Shown here in pieces: positions 21,196-34,339 of a stretch of 64,000 bases of DNA. Positions within the stretch are counted from its first letter, which is position 1. Each line of letters starts with the position of its first letter. Source of the DNA: Apoda limacodes. Its lineage: Eukaryota > Arthropoda > Insecta > Lepidoptera > Limacodidae. The stretch lies in contig OX291546.1 in assembly GCA_946406115.1 (NCBI GenBank), positions 11,215,019-11,279,018 on the forward strand. Direction: 5' to 3'. The position numbers were made by a program, and so were the translations under genes. The notes beneath the pieces were generated by a model that saw only the letters and a program-made list of their open reading frames with translations, searched no databases and was not told the DNA's origin.

Positions 21196-23985
21196 CTATA
21201 GAAATCTAATATACAAACAAACCGCGCGCGACAAACCCCGATCCGTCTTCATCGGCTATTTTAACGCCAACGGTCTTTGTAACCGAAGAGAGGAATTATC
21301 GCAATTCCTCTCGTCTCAAAACTGGACGTCTTCCTGGTCCAGGAAACCATCCTCAAGCCCGCTGTCTGCATCGCGAACTATCGCTCCGCGCGTAATGATA
21401 GAACTCCCTCCAATCTCGCAGGCACTCTCATCTATTACAGGCGCTCCCTGCATTGCTCCCCGCCACTTACGAACTTAGAAGCATCCGTCTGCCGGCTAGC
21501 GATGACCGGCCATCAGCCGATCGTCATTGCATCGGTTTATCTCCCTCCCTCAAAAGACTTGCTAAAGAGCGACCTTCAGTCGCTCTTAAATTTAGGCGAC
21601 GCCATCATTCTTGCCGGCTTACTAAATTGCAAGCACCGTTGCTGGAACTCTTCAGTAACTTCACGGAGTGGCAGACTCCTCGACGATTTAGTTGACAGAC
21701 TAAACTTTGACATCATCGCTCCCATGACGCCCACTTACTTTCTCCATAATACTCGCAACAACCCTGACGTGCTCGACATAGCACTTCTAAAGAATGTAAG
21801 ACTAAGCTTTCGCTCTATAGAGGTGCTTGACGAACTTAACTCGGACGACCGCCCTGTCCTTCTCCGATTAGGTTCCCCTTCGGACTCTTCTGCCCGCACT
21901 AGAACCGGGACGGACTGAGATAAATTAGGGCAATTGCTCGAAATCCCCAGCTCGCCACAACTAGATCTAGTTCCCAATATAATCTCTTCCGCGACTGACT
22001 TAAACGTAGCTATATGGCGAATGCTCAAGACAAGTGCCGGTTGATGATTACCACCAACTAATCCTGCCGCAGCACATCAGGTCGCTAATGACTGAGCATA
22101 ACGCGGCCCACCGCAGACGCGATCTCGCTCCTACTATCGAAAATAAAGCTCGCTTCAACGACTTACACCGCCGTGAAAGAACCGCTGTAGCTGAGCTTCG
22201 CGCCCAACGTTTCGGTGATCTGATGGAGAACATTTGTCCTTCTCATCAAGCTTATTGGCACCTAGCTAGAGCTTTGAAATCAGACACCGCCAACTTTCTC
22301 CCTCCGTTAACTCGTTCTAACAACGTTTCCGCGTTCGATGACGACGAATTTTAACCTTATTGTGTTGTTTTAACCAATTAAATATTTTTCTTTCTTTTCT
22401 GTTTTCTTTTTCAATTGTTATAAGCATCCACAAGCCAGTAAAAGCTCGTACAGAGCCGTCCTCCTACCGCCCTATAAGTTTACTAAAGGCCCTTGGTAGA
22501 CTTTACGAATGCCTCCTCCTCACTCGCCTACGGAACGCTATAGCCTCCAGAGGCATTTTAATAGACGAGCAGTTCGGCTGTCGCGCCAAACAGTCTTCCG
22601 TATCACGGAACATATTCTCACCGGCTTCCAACCAGTATAAGGTAAGCCCCGGCACACGGGCGATGTCTTCTTCGATGTAGCGAAAGCCTTCGACAAAGTC
22701 TGGCACAACGGTTTAATTTATAAACTGTACAACTTTCAGTACCGTATCGTAGCTTTGTCAAATCGTAGCTTTCGCTATAAAGTTGAAGGCACTCTCTCTT
22801 CCCCCGTCCCATAGAAGCAGGAGTCCCGCAAGGGTCCGTGCTCGCCCCTATCTTGTACCTTCTGTACACTAACGACATCCCTAAAACGATAGGTACCCTA
22901 TTAGCACTCTTTGGGGACTAAACCGCTATTGATACCACCGATAGGCAATTGAGTCGAATCACTAAGAGATCCCCGCTATCATCGCCCTAGGCGAATGATT
23001 TCGGAAATGGAGAATTGAAGTGAATCCCGACAAAAGCTCTGCCGTTCTCTTTACCTCAGGCCGCCGTCCGCGGCCATCTCCCCCTCACTCATCGGTAGTG
23101 CCATTCCCTGGCAAAACACGACCAAATATCTCGGTCGAACCTGGATAGGCGTTTGAACTTCCGCAATCACACAAAAATACTTAGAGACCGAGCCGCCTTT
23201 GTCCTCGGTAGTCTTTATCCCATGATAGGCAAGTACAGCTAGAAGTCGCTTAGAACTAAGCTAAATCTTTACACAACTTGCATCCGCCCCATACTAGCTT
23301 ATGCTAGCGTAGTCTATGCGTTATGCAAACGCAATCCCCATAAACTTCAGACCCTCCAAAACCGCTTTTTCCGACCGGCCTCCGGAGCCTCCTGGTACAT
23401 CCGCAATGCGGACCTACACAGGAACTTCGAGCTCCCTACGCTTCCCAAATATTTCAAAGACCTGGCAGTCCGCTTTTTCGAGCGTACACAAAATGACCAG
23501 AGTCGACTCATTGTGCAATCCACATCGTATCATCCCCCCGACCGACCTCGGCACCATCGTAAACTATCATTAGGGGGCCTCGGCACATACTAACAGCCCC
23601 AGATGACGATCTCGCTTTCCGAATAGCGAGATTAGTCTCTACGACCTCCCCTAATAGGGCCTCCCCTCTAACACGACACCGACGTCCCCGGGTTCGTCGG
23701 CGCCCGCAAGGATACACGAGGTATCAAAGAGAGCCAGGGCGCTTCTCGCCCCCACTCAATCGCAACCGCACCCGCGCTCACCTTCGGGTTCGAGGCTCAC
23801 GCCGGTCGAAGGGACGCCCCCGAAAGCGACAACCCAAGCCGAGCCTCACCCCGCGAGGAGCCCTTGAGCGCAAGGCGCTATATGGGCTGAGACTCCTTTA
23901 GAATCTCGCCCCTAAAAGCCCGGTGAAGCATTAATGGCTGCAACAGCCAACTGCATAGTCAGTTCAGAAAATAAAATAAAAAATA
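21196..23985 (+). mobile_element. Decayed Jockey-clade non-LTR retrotransposon (endonuclease, reverse transcriptase, 3' tail)
   Basis: The AP-endonuclease region starts near GYFNANGLCNRREELSQF and runs through VIASVYLPPSKDL, GRLLDDLVDRLNFDIIAPMT, NPDVLDIALLKNV and ELNSDDRPVLLRLG (to 21,918). The reverse transcriptase starts with YRPISLLKALGRLYECLL (about 22,455), then GILIDEQFGCRAKQS, FDVAKAFDKVWHN in another frame, [13 protein letters not shown] and LALFGD (the usual FADD is damaged). Several frameshifts, stops and a gap around 22,330-22,430 show it is dead. The 3' end is GC-rich, then GCTGCAACAGCCAACTGCAT and an A-rich tail. Two more copies of this 3' end lie at 34,340-34,845 (-) and 43,530-43,737 (+). 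Confidence 0.85.
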
Positions 23986-24150
23986 CAAACAAACCAAGTC
24001 ACATTAAATCTTTTGTTTTAGGTAGGTAGGTACGAGATTAAGTCTTCCAGTGCATCTTTTGCTTTAATCTTCTGCTTTTTGAAGGTCGCCAACAGTGGCG
24101 TAGCGTGAGATTTCACCGCCTGGGGCCGACCGGAAATTTTAATTATGATA
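23986..24150. other. Short spacer between the Jockey element and the DD82E transposon
   Basis: Holds CAGTGGCGTAGCGTGA near 24,092, a terminus-like motif of hAT-type elements, but no matching second end was found nearby. Confidence 0.35.
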
Positions 24151-26060
24151 CTATTTCCATTTCTTCATTTTGTCGATGACAGCTTCTGTAGAAACTTGAA
24201 CAAGCGTCTTTTTTACATTATGTATACATTATTTAATTAAAATATGATGCTTACACACGTACAAGGTCAAAGCAGAGTCGGAGAAACTGATAGGGATGGA
24301 GCTATCGATACACGTTATACGATAACAGACCCGATATTTTATACAAAATGTAAAAAACTAAACTATTGCCGGATAATTACAAGATGTAATCATATTATAT
24401 TGATTCTTTATTTATTTATTTTATTCAAAATCTGATGAATCGTCAATGTCACTCGAGGAGCTCTCCCCAACATTTATTATAAGTTCCTGTACTTCTATAT
24501 TATCGAATGCCACATGAATTTCCCAAGCCGACGCTTTAATGTTTCGGGTTCTTCTCACAATTTTTTCCTAGTGTGCGGCAGTTACTTCCGCACATGCATT
24601 GTTTAATAAATCTAACATCTTGTTTGCCGTAAAAGGGGGATGGGTATTGTTTCGAGCGGCGTGTACTTTGATTTGTGCCCATATTAGTTCTATAGCATTA
24701 AACTGACAATGATACGGTGGAAGTCGAAGAACCCAATGAACACATTCGGCAGCTATGTCGTCGGTAATATATCTTTTAGGGAGACTATTTTTCGATTTTA
24801 AAATATCCACTAATAGTACTTTTAATAAAGTACTATCCACATTTTTGCCACGACGTTGGAGCCAGTCAATTATCTCTTGTATTTTATTGGCCTGCGTCGG
24901 CATTTTATCAGTTTGTCTGAAATGATATGTAGCATTGTCCATAATAATTATCGACGGTTCTTCGAGAAATTGCACAATTTCTTTAAACCATCCTTCGTAA
25001 ACTCCGCGTTCATTTCTTCGTGATAGTCTACTGTTTTCTTGGATTTAAAGGCCAGTAAAGCATCTGACACGAACCCTTTCGTAGACCCTGCATAGCATAT
25101 GAACATAAAGGCACTGAACTAGTGGAAGCGGCAGTGTCGTCAGTCTAGTTCTTAGATACTGTGTGGTTTGCATTTAACCAAGTCTCGTCAGTGAAAATAA
25201 CATTTGACCAATCTGATATCATTTTGACTTCGCTCAAAAATTCACAGCGAGCCATAGCAACGTCGTGACGCGCCATCAATATTTTACGTTTGTCCGATTT
25301 TTTATAAGAAAATCCAATTCCTTTCAAATCCAAGCTTAATGAAGATTTTTGGCTATGGAACAAACCACTTTCACGTAAAGAAACAACAAGTTTTTTAAGA
25401 GTTGGAATTTCTTTGCGCAAGTAATAGTCATATATATGAGGGCGAACAGCGTCAGTGTCGAAGTTGTCAACCGATGTCACACGACGTGGTTGGCGTTTTT
25501 GCTTCGGCGTACGAAGCTCATTTTCCTACATGCCGCTTGTACCGTAAGCTTCGATAGTAATTTTCGAAACAGTAGGTCCACTAATTCCTAATGCGGCCGC
25601 AACACGCTCTCGCACTTGCGACAGTGATAATAGTGGGCCACTATTTTGATACTCTGCTTCAACGTAATTACGAACCTTGATCACGAGTTCTCTCGCCTGC
25701 CGTTTCAGAACAATCCATTATGCATTTTGATATTTGACAGCTGGGCAGCAATCAACACGGAGAAACACACAATACACAACTTAACGTATGGATAATGTGA
25801 AAAAACTCAGCAAACAGAAATGTAGTGACTATATAGCACGACCGTCTTGTTGCGAGTGACATATTAAAACAAACACAATATGGCGGTGGGCCATTGACTA
25901 TTGTGTTCTCACCTTGAAAAAATATATTTATATGTTTTTGTTGTATTTGTCTTTGTTCAAAACATAATAAATATATGCGATCGATATCATTACTTATTTG
26001 GTCACAAAACTACAACTATCAAATTAGAACATCATCAAGAAAATAAAGAAATGGAAATAG
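24151..26060 (-). mobile_element. Tc1/mariner-superfamily transposon with DD82E spacing (degenerate, both ends present)
   Basis: 1,910 bp. Left end CTATTTCCATTTCTTCATTT and the complement of the right end, CTATTTCCATTTCTTTATTT, agree at 26 of the first 30 positions. Both ends are flanked by TA (24,149-24,150 and 26,061-26,062), the target duplication of the IS630/Tc1/mariner superfamily. The transposase remnant runs on the minus strand inside. The element looks complete in length but is inactive. Confidence 0.85.
24568..25720 (-). pseudogene. DDE transposase of the Tc1/mariner superfamily (broken)
   Basis: Read on the minus strand. An N-terminal helix-turn-helix region contains YQNSGPLLSLSQVRERVAAA and LGISGPTVSKIT; after a TAG comes TPKQKRQPRRVTSVDNF, then the first catalytic Asp in VIFTDETWLNANHT. 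Another TAG at 25,145 and a frameshift cover a segment with KGFVSDALLAFKSKKTVDYH, and the last frame (24,568-24,975) gives IIIMDNATYH (second Asp) and LPPYHCQFNAIELIWAQIK (Glu). There are 82 residues between the second Asp and the Glu, far more than the 34-41 of classical Tc1/mariner. I recall a DD82E group being described under the name Sailor, but cannot verify it here. Confidence 0.85.
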
Positions 26061-26062
26061 TA

Positions 26063-28404
26063 TAGTTATTTAAAATTTAAACTATTCAACGGACCTAATG
26101 TACATCGTGCAACTTATTACATATCAAGATAAACTACCACTTCCTCAGAAGGAAAATAACAGTAATAATTTCAACTAAATTTATATAAAATTAGCAAACA
26201 ATATTACGATCCTACACAAAACAAAAGTAACGGTAAAATTTCACTTCAAGCATTATGCATATTTTTGCTTGAAATAATTTTTTAATGATAGGAAAGCATC
26301 CCAATAAGTTTAATTGGAAACAAAAACTTATCATAAATTTTGTTTTTTTTCTTTATGTTATATTAAATCAATCTAAATCAACGTAAACAGAACGTGAAAA
26401 TGTTTTGAGTAGAAAATTAACGGAACTCTAGCCATCACTAGTCGTTCAATGTCTATGGCTTCACTATAATCGTAGTAGGTTTTGCATTTTGGGTTGTGTA
26501 TTGTCTTTGGTATAGGGAATTCCCGAATCCATTCGCTTCTCACTCTTCTTTGTGTGTACTAGGATAAAAATATAGGACCCTATGGGAATCAGAAGTCTAT
26601 TTCAAAGATTGGATTAGCACTGAAAAAAATAATATTTACAAAGCATTTTGTCGACTGCGAGATGTAAAGAGCTGTTTCCCAGAGCCGTTGTTTTGTAATT
26701 TGGCAAAATTTGTTTTAGATGTTCTTTTTCCTTAATATTCAGCACTGTTTTTTTTATAAAACCTTTATTTACTGACGATAATTTTTTTTTTAATTACAAC
26801 ATATATATAACACAATTCATTTGTCAGTGAATTTAATTATTTAAATGCAGCATTATTGGCAAAACAGTGCATTTCTAAAAAGCATTCAAACTGTACGAGC
26901 TTTAAGCCAACCCCCGAAATGATAGCCAGGATAAAATAAAACTGTCGGTTTTTGAAGCTGCTACTGAAGATACATTAAGTGATATAATAGATTTAATGAG
27001 AAATGACGAGTGAACTCTGAGAGTGAAAACACACAATCAGTTTTAAAAATTTGCATCATAATCAAATTGCAATTTGATCAAATTAATTTTAGGTAGCATA
27101 AACGTTTTACAAAGCTTTTACGTATCGAATATCTAAAGGACGCTAATTAAACTGACTTCTATTTAATAGCATTATTCTCCTCTTAAAATCTACATTTTCC
27201 CTGTCTGCCACCAGGTATCCTCTATCCTTCTGTATCCTTCTAGCTATTCATTTTTATAATTTTGGCGTGTGATGGCCAATGGTGATAAATGTGTTAACTT
27301 CTGGTCGCAAGTGTATCGTAGGTTTTATTTCTTTTAGTTTATACGTGCAGATCATCGAGTGCAGTTTCACGTATGAGTTGTGAGTTAGCGTCGCCCTGTA
27401 TTAGGGATTTAGTTGAAGTTATCTATGGGACACGACCCTTAAGTTTAAACCTTTTTAACTTTGTATTATTTGGTAGATAATCTCCGATTATACCACATAT
27501 TCTGTAAAAAAATCAGGCTTCTACCTATATCGATCTAAAAGATAGAGCCTTTTAATGGACGGACACACAGACATACAACTTAGGCTTAGTAATAGAGCTC
27601 CGTTTGGACCCTCTGGGTACGAAACCCTAATAAAAGTGAAACTGCATTACATAGCATAAACAAGAAACATAAGCGATTTTTGATGATTAGCACAGATCAT
27701 GTAGAGTTTTCCAGCCGACGCCCACGATACAGCGTTTTCGATACATGAAGAATGAGTCTACCACGATCGTTTAGAAAACGCTATCTCTATAGCGATACTG
27801 CACGATTTTTTGATTGTAACTTGTCTAAGGACCCAGTAACCAGTTTTCTATAAGAGCGTGCCATCTAAATACTTTGTAGCAGAAATTGTAAGCGGTTTGC
27901 ATTTCAATCTTATAGCAGCAAAATCATAACAAAATCTAATGTTGACTTTTAGTGTTTCGTCTAAGCAATTTTGCTACAAAATGTTGCTACCAAAAACCTA
28001 TGTCGGGATGTGGCTATTTTATGCTACTTTTTGACAGCTGTCAAATGTGAGATCTTTGAGAAAAATAGTTTTAACGTATTTTTTTAAACAAAACTTTATT
28101 TTTGCATTATGAACTCTTATCTTTATTGTTTTTATGTAGATAATATCTTTGTTATTATCTACATAAAAATCTAAACAAAATACTCAAAATGACGCGAAAC
28201 GCGTTTTGTTTAAACAATATTAGCGCCGCTGATATTATCAGATGTGCTTAAACCACAGACCTAGGATTTTTGCGCTACACTATATATCTATGGCTTAAAC
28301 GGAACGGGTTGTTGGTGCTAATATGAGGTTTTACTATTAAATTGCAACGCTGCTCAGAAGGAAGACGCCTAATGTCTATGGTAATTGTGTTTAGGTGCAC
28401 GTTT
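26063..28404. other. Gene-free spacer
   Basis: AT-rich. Contains a remnant of the Helitron-like repeat end at about 27,550-27,635 (GGACGGACACACAGACATAC, GAGCTCCGTTTGGACC) and the perfect hairpin at 28,129. No gene could be supported. Confidence 0.55.
28129..28169. repeat. Short perfect hairpin
   Basis: Arms of 17 nt, TTTTTATGTAGATAATA and TATTATCTACATAAAAA, around the 7-nt loop TCTTTGT. It is AT-rich, with no extended pairing beyond the arms that I can see. Confidence 0.6.
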
Positions 28405-29592
28405 TTAGGGTTCCGTAGTCAACAAGGAACCCTTATAGTTTCGCCATGTCCGTCGGTACTTCCGTCTAAAACTACTCATACGAGGAAGCTGCAATTTTGC
28501 GGGGATATACACATTGATCAAGCCGACAAAGTGGTAAAATCTTTGCAAAATAAATTTTTTATGCTACCTACACGTGAAGTGGGTACGTAATTTTTTTCCG
28601 TCTACCCCATCGTGTGGGGTATCTTTGGATAGGAATTACAAAAAAATTGGCAGTATGCAAAGATATTTTTTTGATTTAGGGCTCCGTTTGCATAACATTT
28701 AGCTTTAAAGTACTAATTTTTGTTAGAGACAAGTGTTCCCTACCCTCTACCAGCGGAAGTATAGTATTTGGAAATGTAAAAAAATTACGTTTGTAGTGCA
28801 TACAATGAATTTAAAAGAAAAACTATCACGGGTAAGAACACTTTACTAGCTAACGAGTAATAGTCGACCAAGTTATAAAATGTACTTGGAAATGTGAAAT
28901 TTTCGTACAAATTCCATTAAAAGTTACTTATATGAAGTAGGTACATCTGTAAAACAGGTATAAAATATAAGTAAATGAACGATGTATAATTATAGAAAAA
29001 TAAATTAAAAACTATTCTTCTTAAATTAATAACAATAGTTACGTTCAAATGACGCATTGAACTAGCCGGCGCGCGTGGCGCAACATCGAATCGAGCGTGT
29101 GACAGGCAGCTGCGCTCATAAGCGTGCATGTTGTTTGGATGTCTCGAAGATGAAGAACGCCTAGATAAGTTTGCAATTTTCGCTTGAAAGTTCAGTTTTT
29201 AATAATTTGATTTGATTATTATTCAAAAACCTTTAATTTTAATACTACTACAACTTGGCCCTATTCTGCAATTTTGAAGTTGAATTTATTTAATTAAACA
29301 TTTTAAACGTACGTACTCGTAACGTACCTACGTGGGTACCTAACTCAACTCCCTACCGATTCGCTTACTACAAGTAGGTTCAAACGTGGGTCTTATATCA
29401 GCAGCAGAGCGATCAAATCTGTTAATACTACGTACCTTACCATTGTCTGTGTGTGTGTGTGTGTGTGTGTGTCCCCTCAGCGAAACCGTTGTATTTGGCA
29501 ATATTTAAACAACCTCTAAAATGTTGGTTTGTGAGGCTACTACGGAACCCTATATTGCGCGTGGCCCGACACGCACTTGACCGGTTTTTGTT
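28405..29592 (-). mobile_element. Helitron-like (HINE-type) repeat, inverted copy, probably with internal insertions
   Basis: Begins TTAGGGTTCCGTAGTC and ends ACGGAACCCTATATTGCGCG, then GTGGCCCGACACGCAC and TTGACCGGTTTTTG. These are the complement of the family ends seen at 50,588-51,277. At 1.19 kb it is longer than the other copies. A (GT)n microsatellite (about 29,447-29,472) lies near the palindromic end. Confidence 0.6.
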
Positions 29593-30307
29593 TGTTAAAA
29601 TATTGAACTACAGGATCCAATGACCCGTGAATGTGAAAATTATGGTATATAGGTATAGTACCAAGGTATATAGAATACAACAAATAAGCAAGTAACGACG
29701 AGCAACATTGTAAAAATTAGTCTAAACAAAGTTCCAAGCATTAAAAAAGATTAATTTTTGCGTCCACCCACCAAAATTATGTCAAAATATGTTTATGCCA
29801 GGCTATAAGGTTCTAGTTCCTAGCAGCCTTCCGGAACTTTTAGAGAAGTCAATACAAATTTTAAAATAATAAATAACTAATCAGCTGTTTTTCTGCGAAA
29901 ATTGCGCGGCTTTGTATAGTTTATTTAAATTGTTTATAGGTTTCGATTTAGCGATTATAAAAAAATATTTCTAAAAAATTGTACCTTCTACTCTAGAGAA
30001 AATATGTGCTTTATTGATAAGCCTAAGTGTGTGGACAATGGCAATGAGACTTAAAATCCGCTAGCGCAGCCCTGTCTGACAAACTGGCGGACATCGCCCT
30101 GCCCTAGTTGCCTACCCCTGTGGATCGAAGTTGCGTAGTTGTGACGCAGGATCGTAGCCCCCAAGCCCTGTTAATTTGGATAAAATTGACGTTCTAAAAG
30201 TGAATAAAAACAAAAGTCAGCAGATCGCCTGGAAAAACTGTTCTTTGTATCGATTGAATATTTTGGCCTGTTTTGGCAGATACAAATTTAAGGATCGTAT
30301 AAACAAA
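29593..30307 (+). other. Upstream region of the ZAD zinc-finger gene
   Basis: Mostly AT-rich, with a GC-richer stretch at 30,060-30,170 that could hold the promoter or 5' UTR. No TATA box was identified. Confidence 0.4.
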
Positions 30308-32097
30308 ATGGAAGATTCTTTTATCGTCGCTAATTTCCACTCACTGTGTCGACTTTGTCTTCATAAAAGTGCACTCATGATGTCTGTTTTTGGCGTTGCT
30401 CCTGACGATGAAGCAAATGTAGCAATAACCTCAAAAATATCAGAATGTTTTGATCTCCAAGTTAGTTCATCATACATATTTTTGTTTTAATAAAACTAGG
30501 ATTAATTTACTTTGATATGATAAAATTTCTTTGGACCTTGTTTCAGATTGATCCCAATGATGGGCTGCCTGCAAGTATCTGCTATAAATGCTTATTTAAA
30601 GTAAATAAATGTTCCAAGTTTAAATATCAATGTATTCAAAATGAAACAAGATTGAGACAGATCACTCAACATGTGAATGAGTTAGACAATTCCAATTCAT
30701 CGGAATTGAGTAGTTATAATTTTAATAGTTCCCATGATGTCTCTAAACCAAAGCCTGAAGACTTTATTGTAGAAGACAGTGTTGTCATGGTAGTAGACCC
30801 AAGCCTCGACTATGACTCTTCAGAAGAGTCTGAAAATCCAGAACAAATAAAAAGAGATAATACTCCTGAAGGAGAACCAATGCCTGAATCATTCTTTAAA
30901 AATGTATTTATGTGCCAGTATTGTGATCAAGCATTTGTATCTCAAGAAAAATGTAAAGAACATGAACATAATTACCATGATCCCAATTTGCCATTCAAGT
31001 GTGTTGAATGTAGCTTAGTATTTGCTGAACGTAGCCAATACATCCAGCATACTAAACAAGTTCATGGTAATGATAAGCCTTACCATTGTCCAGAATGTGA
31101 AAAACGTTTTGGTAGAAGATCAGATTTGAGGAAACATTCTATTGTTCATACAGGAATTAGGCCATATCAGTGTAACTACTGTCTAAAAAGCTTTTCCCGT
31201 AACACTAATTTAAGTAAGCATCTTCGAATTCATGCAGGCCAGAAACCACATGTGTGTCCATTTTGCCCTCGAAGCTTTGTAGCCAAAGGAGATTTACAGC
31301 GTCACGTTGTTGTACATTCAGGTATGAAGCCATTTGTTTGTCAGAAATGCCCCTTAAGTTTTGGAAGAAGAGATAAGCTTATTAAACATGAAGTAAGACA
31401 TGGTATTATTTACTCAGAAAAAAAAATTAATGAATTAGATATTGATCTAGAAACTCATGATATGGTTGTTAGTATAAATCCTTTTAATAACCTTCTGACA
31501 TCACCTACACAGTTAACAGGCGAGTTTGACTTACCAAGCGTTCCTGAACACATATCTGGTGAAACCAGTTTCGGCAACCAAGTTCAAAAGACTATTCAAA
31601 ATAAACGGAAATTGTTGCACAGCTCTCCTCCTAAACCAAAATTAAGTATTAAAAACAAACCAAAAAATATAAAGTGCCATCTATGTCCTAAACGCTTTTC
31701 TTCATTAGATGCTTATAAAACACATGTGGCCGTAGTTCATATTGGATCTAGGGGTTTCCAATGCAAGGCCTGTTTTAAAAAGTTTTCAAGGAAACGGGAA
31801 CTGGATCGGCACACAGCTCTTAATTGTGATGCAAAACCATTTTCCTGCAATCAATGTGACAAAAAGTTTACCAGAAAAGACAGGTTTGATAAACATGAGC
31901 AATCACATGAATGTTTGGTTGTTAACATGCCATGCATAGAATGTGGTGCCACATTTGAGAAGAAATCTGATCTGGTTGCACACATTAAGTCACATTTTTC
32001 TGATAATTTTGATGATAAAAGTCCAGTAGCTGATGTCAAAAAGGAGCAAGAACCTGACTTCCCATTGAATGACAATTTTTATGATTTAGAAACCTGA
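30308..32097 (+). CDS. ZAD-type C2H2 zinc-finger protein, ten fingers
   Basis: Probable nuclear DNA-binding transcription factor of the insect ZAD-ZNF family. Two exons, 30308-30460 and 30547-32097, joined in phase 0 across an 86-bp intron (GTTAGT to TTTCAG): 567 residues. The N-terminal ZAD is split by the intron, with zinc-binding cysteines at 14, 17, 63 and 66. An acidic linker follows (about 67-171), then six C2H2 fingers in tandem (172-336) with TGEKP-like linkers (TGIRP, AGQKP, SGMKP), a spacer, and four fingers (about 426-534). The eighth finger ends in Cys instead of the last His (C2HC). The ATG is chosen because AACAAAATGG fits the insect start context and begins just before the ZAD; an upstream in-frame extension starts only at a TTG. 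No frame damage. ZAD domains usually mediate dimerisation; the target sites are unknown. Confidence 0.93.
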
Positions 32098-32137
32098 GAT
32101 TCAGGACTTGGCCTTGAATTATTGTTACAAAAATTGC

Positions 32138-32143
32138 AATAAA
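32138..32143 (+). terminator. Poly(A) signal of the ZAD zinc-finger gene
   Basis: AATAAA 41 bp after the stop codon. Confidence 0.65.
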
Positions 32144-34335
32144 CCTCCTGCAACATTTTTTGTAACAATGAAGGTCAAGTCTGTTCCAGAATGCTCTCTA
32201 AAACACCAAATAATTCAGTAAGATTACATTATTTAAAAACATGTATTTTATGTGTAAAAAAATTTACTATTCATAATCTAGCACTGTTCATTCATTTTAT
32301 GAGACCAGTGTTTCTTTATCTGGATTTCATTAAAGCACTTTTAGGGATCCAAAAAGAGAACTTGAGAAAGGAAAAAGAAAAGTTACCTAACACTTAAGTA
32401 GGCAAGAGAATTAGAAGGTGTTAGAAATAGATAATGATATTTAAAAAACATTTAGCTGCTGCATAAAATAAGAATATTCATTGTCTTTGTCTGCTAGTAA
32501 AACATAATACTCACAATGCATATAAAGTCACAAAATTGTTAATTAATGATTAACAAAATCTAAAAGTTTAATATAAACTTAATTTATACAAATCACTGGT
32601 TTGCTAGAATAATGTCACAATATCATCTATTTTGGATGCTCTGGGGCTCTGTTAGTTGTAGTGACAGCTTGCTGAACACAAAGGCATGTATTTGATCCCT
32701 GCACAGGAGAAAACCTTTATGTGATAAACATTTATGTATATCTTAAGTGAATTTTTATTTTCTTTTATGTTTCATTATAATTTGAATGGAGAATGGTAGT
32801 TTCACTATAGAATTAACTACAATACAAGATTAGTAATAAAACATAAAAATAAGTGTTTTGTAACAAAATACTGTGTTTCAAGGCACAATAAAAACAAATT
32901 GTGAAAATAATAAGAAGAAGGATGAATGATTTCGAACTACGTCATTATTCTACCTAACCGAAAACATTTATGATCATAAAGCCTGGAATAAATGAGAATA
33001 ATTTGATTTCTTGTTTAAAACACTTGCAGACTCGTTATTGTATTATCTATCCATTAATGATAATGTTTAATAAAAATAATGTAGTCATTAAAAAACTTGG
33101 TAATCTAAAGCATCTTCGTAATAAAGCGAAAAATATTGTTTCTGTTCTAATACATATTTTAATATAAAAAAATAGGGAAGGGTTATTCATGGCAAACATC
33201 ATGTCTGTTAATTCAGAATCTGTATAATCTATTATGCTTTACCGTGAAGTGAAGAATAGATTCCTTTTATAGTCTATAACCTTTCATTATATGAATGTTT
33301 GGACTTCCCGATACAGTTTTTATCATCCTCACAAAAATATTTCCTGTTTACGTACTAGTAAGTGTAGATGTGTTGACAACTAACATAGAATAATAAAAAA
33401 AACTGTCCACGCTAGATAGATACCAAACTGGACACTGATATACCATGTTTATGATTTAATTTATAAGATTTAATAATAGCCAAAAATTTGGTTTAACCAC
33501 TTATGTTCCATTATAAGTATTAAAAGAAGTAGGTTTCTTAATCCATAAACAATTTTAACTTCTATTTATTGATGTGATATATTAGATCTAGAAAATATTT
33601 ATGAACTGCCAATTGTTAGCTTTCAATGTGTTTTTATTTAGTAATAAAAAAATATTACAGTAATAAAATTATTTAAATGTTTACCAAACATTATGTTCAC
33701 CCAATGTTTATGGAATTGATGAAAGGAGGGTAAGACACAGATCGATGTTGATTTAATTTGTCACATCTGATGATTAATTGAATAAAACAAATACCTTTAC
33801 AATGCATTGTCACTCAAATCCTTGAATCAACTACCACCATGGATAATAATGGGGTAAGTATGCGGTAAATAGGTGTCTTTTGTCGCTAAAACACCCCCGT
33901 AGCGGACTTCAAAAGTAGTAACTACTAAGCTCTTATCATTTATATTGAGTTGTCCTACTAATATTATAGATGTGAAAGTTTTAAGTTTAATTGTAGCTCA
34001 GTAACATCGCTATGGCAGAAACATCCGATTGCGCGGAAATTTGGCAGATACCTAGTTAAAGAGACCGAGAAGGACACAGCTAGGTATTTTCTTTCCCGGA
34101 AAATTCAAAAATTCCCGCGGGAAGCGAACCGAATTCTACTTGAACGAGCTATAGCTACACTGAAATAACTATTTTTTAGCTACTTAATTCTCAGTAAATC
34201 TTAACTAAGAATTAAGCTGCTATAATGGTGACACCTAATGTTTTGTTGCCGAGCCTTAAAAAATATAAAAACTTCTTTCTTAAAGAGCCCCACACAACCC
34301 AAGCGTTCGCGGCAGGAAGTTTATCTGAAACAGTG
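32144..34335. other. Spacer after the zinc-finger gene
   Basis: AT-rich, no gene. About 32,640-32,740 holds a SINE-like piece (TTAGTTGTAGTGACAGCTTG, then AACACAAAGGC and a B-box-like TTTGATCCC). About 33,990-34,130 holds another dispersed lepidopteran-type repeat (GCGCGGAAATTTGGCAGATA, CCGGAAAATTCAAAAATTCC). Confidence 0.5.
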
Positions 34336-34339
34336 CGGT

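Noticed and set aside
21143..23717. Several frames in the Jockey region as separate genes
   Set aside because: They are pieces of one endonuclease-RT polyprotein broken by frameshifts, plus antisense shadows.
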